DNA from: CAZEMR01 sp964513465 | Lineage (GTDB): Bacteria; Bacteroidota; Ignavibacteria; Kapaibacteriales; UBA2268 | Direction of reading: 5' to 3' | NCBI GenBank assembly: GCA_964513465.1 | Contig: CAZEMR010000045.1 | Location: 1 to 24,561 of the forward strand | DNA: 24,561 bases | In this document: piece by piece, positions 22,936 through 24,561 of the stretch | Numbering within the stretch: the first letter of the stretch is position 1 | Layout of the letters: the number at the start of each line of letters is the position of its first letter | Made by a program: the position numbers and the translations under genes | The notes under the pieces: model-generated | What the model saw: only the letters and a program-made list of their open reading frames with translations | The model's database searches: none | What the model was told of the DNA's origin: nothing

Positions 22936-24561
22936 CTACTTCTCACGCGATTTGCGGATCAGATCGGCGAGAATTGTAAGCGCGTCCATCGGTGTGATGG
23001 CATTGATGTCCAGCTTTTTGAGTTCCTCGCGGATGGCGTCGTCGCGGTATTCGAATATGGCGAGCTGTTCGCCGTGGCTGGGCGTGCGCTGATTTTTCAG
23101 GCCCGACAGGTCGGCCTTTTTGGAAGCGCTTTCGTCGCCCGGATGCTCGAGCTGACTGAGTATTTCGGCGGCGCGATCAATTACCGAGCGCGGCATTCCG
23201 GCCATCTGCGCAACGTGGATGCCGAATGAGTGGTCGCTGGCGCCGGGCCGGACGTTGTGGCTGAATATGATTTTGTCGCCCGCCTCGATTACCTCCACCT
23301 TATAATTTGCGATGTTTTCATATCGGTCGGCGAGCTCGTTCAGCTCGTGGTAATGCGTTGCGAACAGCGTCTTTGCGCGCAGTTCGTTGTGGATAAATTC
23401 GGCGATAGACCAAGCGATCGAGATGCCGTCGTAGGTGGCGGTGCCGCGCCCGACTTCGTCGAGCAGTATCAGGCTGCGCGAAGTGGCGTTGTTGACGATA
23501 TTGGCGGCCTCCTGCATTTCGACGAGGAAGGTGCTCTCGCCAGCGGAGATGTTGTCCTGGGCGCCCACACGGGTATAGATGCGGTCGATCACTCCGAAGC
23601 GCGCCGATTCCGCAGGCACGAAGCAGCCCACCTGGCCCATCAGCACTATCAGCGCCACCTGTCGCAGATAGCATGACTTGCCCGACATATTCGGCCCGGT
23701 GATGATATGCAGCATTTCGCCGTCGGGATCGAGCAGCGTAGAATTCGGCTCGTAGCTGGTGCCAACGGGGAGGTGCCGCTCGACCACCGGGTGGCGGCCG
23801 TCGCGGATGTCGATTATTTCCGAATCGTCGATCAAGGGTTTTATATATTTATTATCGATCGAAATACGCGCCATGGACTGCAGGCAGTCGATATTGGCCA
23901 AAAGGAATGCGTCCTCCTGGATGGCCTCGGTCTCGACGGCAATTTTTGCGCGAAGCGCGGCGAACAATCCATTTTCGATTTCGTGAATTTTTTCCTCGGC
24001 CGAGAGAATTTTCGTCTCGAATTCCTTCAGCTCGGGGGTGATGTATCGCTCGGAATTGCGAAGCGTCTGCTTGCGGTCGTAATAATCGGGCACCTTGTCC
24101 GAATGCGTCCGGGTCACCTCGATATAATATCCGAATACGGAATTGAAGCCGACCTTGAGCGAGGAAATCCCGCTTCGAACGCGCTCGGATTCCTGAAATT
24201 CGGCCAGCCACTGCTTTGCGTTGCGGCGGATGTCGGAGTATTCGTCGAGCTCTTCGGAATATCCCCGGCGGAAAACTCCGCCCGATCCTACCTGTGATGC
24301 CGGATCGTCGGTAATTGCCGAACCGATCAGATCGACAAGGCGGTCCATCGGAATAATAGAACTATTTAATTTATTTAAAAAATCGCAATCGAGAGTCGAA
24401 ATAATCTCGCGGATTTCGGGGATAATCGCAAGGCTGCTGCGAAGCGAAGCGACATCGCGCGGATTGGCGCGGCCGGTGCCGATTTTGGATATAAGCCGCT
24501 CCAGATCGCCGACGGCGTCCATTTTGCTGCGCAATTTGTCCAGTTTATCCGAATTATTGAA
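22936..24561 (-). CDS. mutS: DNA mismatch repair protein MutS, 3' part (5' end beyond the window)
   Basis: The frame is open from the right edge of the window, so about 541 C-terminal residues are present and the mismatch-recognition N-terminal domains are missing from view. The sequence starts in the lever/core domain (GDLERLISKIGTGRANPRDV). It continues through the clamp region and the ABC-type ATPase: Walker A GPNMSGKS (23674-23697), then STFLVEMQEAANIV, the Walker B segment LILLDEVGRGT and the following switch histidine in FATHYHEL. It ends with a short helical tail after the EILSQLE segment. MutS binds mismatches and recruits MutL. The TTG at 24534 is not a real start, since homologous sequence continues upstream of it. 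Confidence 0.97.
   Translation of the reverse strand, partial: FNNSDKLDKLRSKMDAVGDLERLISKIGTGRANPRDVASLRSSLAIIPEIREIISTLDCDFLNKLNSSIIPMDRLVDLIGSAITDDPASQVGSGGVFRRGYSEELDEYSDIRRNAKQWLAEFQESERVRSGISSLKVGFNSVFGYYIEVTRTHSDKVPDYYDRKQTLRNSERYITPELKEFETKILSAEEKIHEIENGLFAALRAKIAVETEAIQEDAFLLANIDCLQSMARISIDNKYIKPLIDDSEIIDIRDGRHPVVERHLPVGTSYEPNSTLLDPDGEMLHIITGPNMSGKSCYLRQVALIVLMGQVGCFVPAESARFGVIDRIYTRVGAQDNISAGESTFLVEMQEAANIVNNATSRSLILLDEVGRGTATYDGISIAWSIAEFIHNELRAKTLFATHYHELNELADRYENIANYKVEVIEAGDKIIFSHNVRPGASDHSFGIHVAQMAGMPRSVIDRAAEILSQLEHPGDESASKKADLSGLKNQRTPSHGEQLAIFEYRDDAIREELKKLDINAITPMDALTILADLIRKSREK

Noticed and set aside
24532..24534. TTG as a start for mutS
   Set aside because: MutS-like sequence continues upstream of it to the window edge, so the gene is cut by the window rather than starting here.

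Overview
The window looks like a chromosomal segment of a Gram-negative, didermal bacterium of the Bacteroidota/Chlorobiota/Ignavibacteria-type (FCB) group. The main evidence is a large secreted protein with a C-terminal type IX secretion (T9SS type A) sorting domain. Several lipoproteins, beta-barrel-like proteins ending in Phe, and AT-rich intergenic stretches with weak or absent Shine-Dalgarno sequences agree with this. The class cannot be settled by eye. No rRNA, tRNA, CRISPR array, transposase or insertion sequence was seen, and no intergenic stretch exceeds 300 bases.

Left part (1-5850): a T9SS-secreted multidomain protein on the minus strand faces a plus-strand operon. That operon encodes an ECF sigma factor, a membrane protein joining an anti-sigma-like N-terminus to a beta-barrel-like C-terminus, and a lipoprotein. 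Hairpin terminators lie at both outer ends.

Middle part (5850-14710): mostly housekeeping and envelope genes. They are an acyl-CoA dehydrogenase and a FabL/FabI-like enoyl-ACP reductase (minus), MazG (plus), a lipoprotein (minus), a class I methyltransferase (plus) abutting a convergent YjbH-like outer-membrane protein, a lipoprotein overlapping ribD (plus), and a secreted protein of unknown function (minus). Clear intrinsic terminators sit between most convergent pairs.

Right part (14775-22854): a tightly packed minus-strand glycan operon. In order of transcription it holds a NeuD/PglD/PerB-like sugar acetyltransferase, two small paralogous helical proteins, a GDP-perosamine synthase-like aminotransferase, a class I methyltransferase, a GT9-like glycosyltransferase with TPRs, and a very large GT2-GT2-GT4 glycosyltransferase. 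Together these could make and attach N-acylated perosamine in a surface polysaccharide or protein-linked glycan. Upstream of the operon is the 3' part of mutS, which runs off the right edge.

The most striking observation is at the junction of the last two glycosyltransferase genes. The large GT2-GT2-GT4 frame has no plausible start codon next to its first domain. It lies in the -1 frame of the preceding gene, and the overlap holds a textbook A AAA AAG slippery heptamer followed by inverted repeats with pseudoknot topology. This suggests programmed -1 frameshifting producing a 1658-residue multi-glycosyltransferase, unless the junction is a mutation or an assembly indel.
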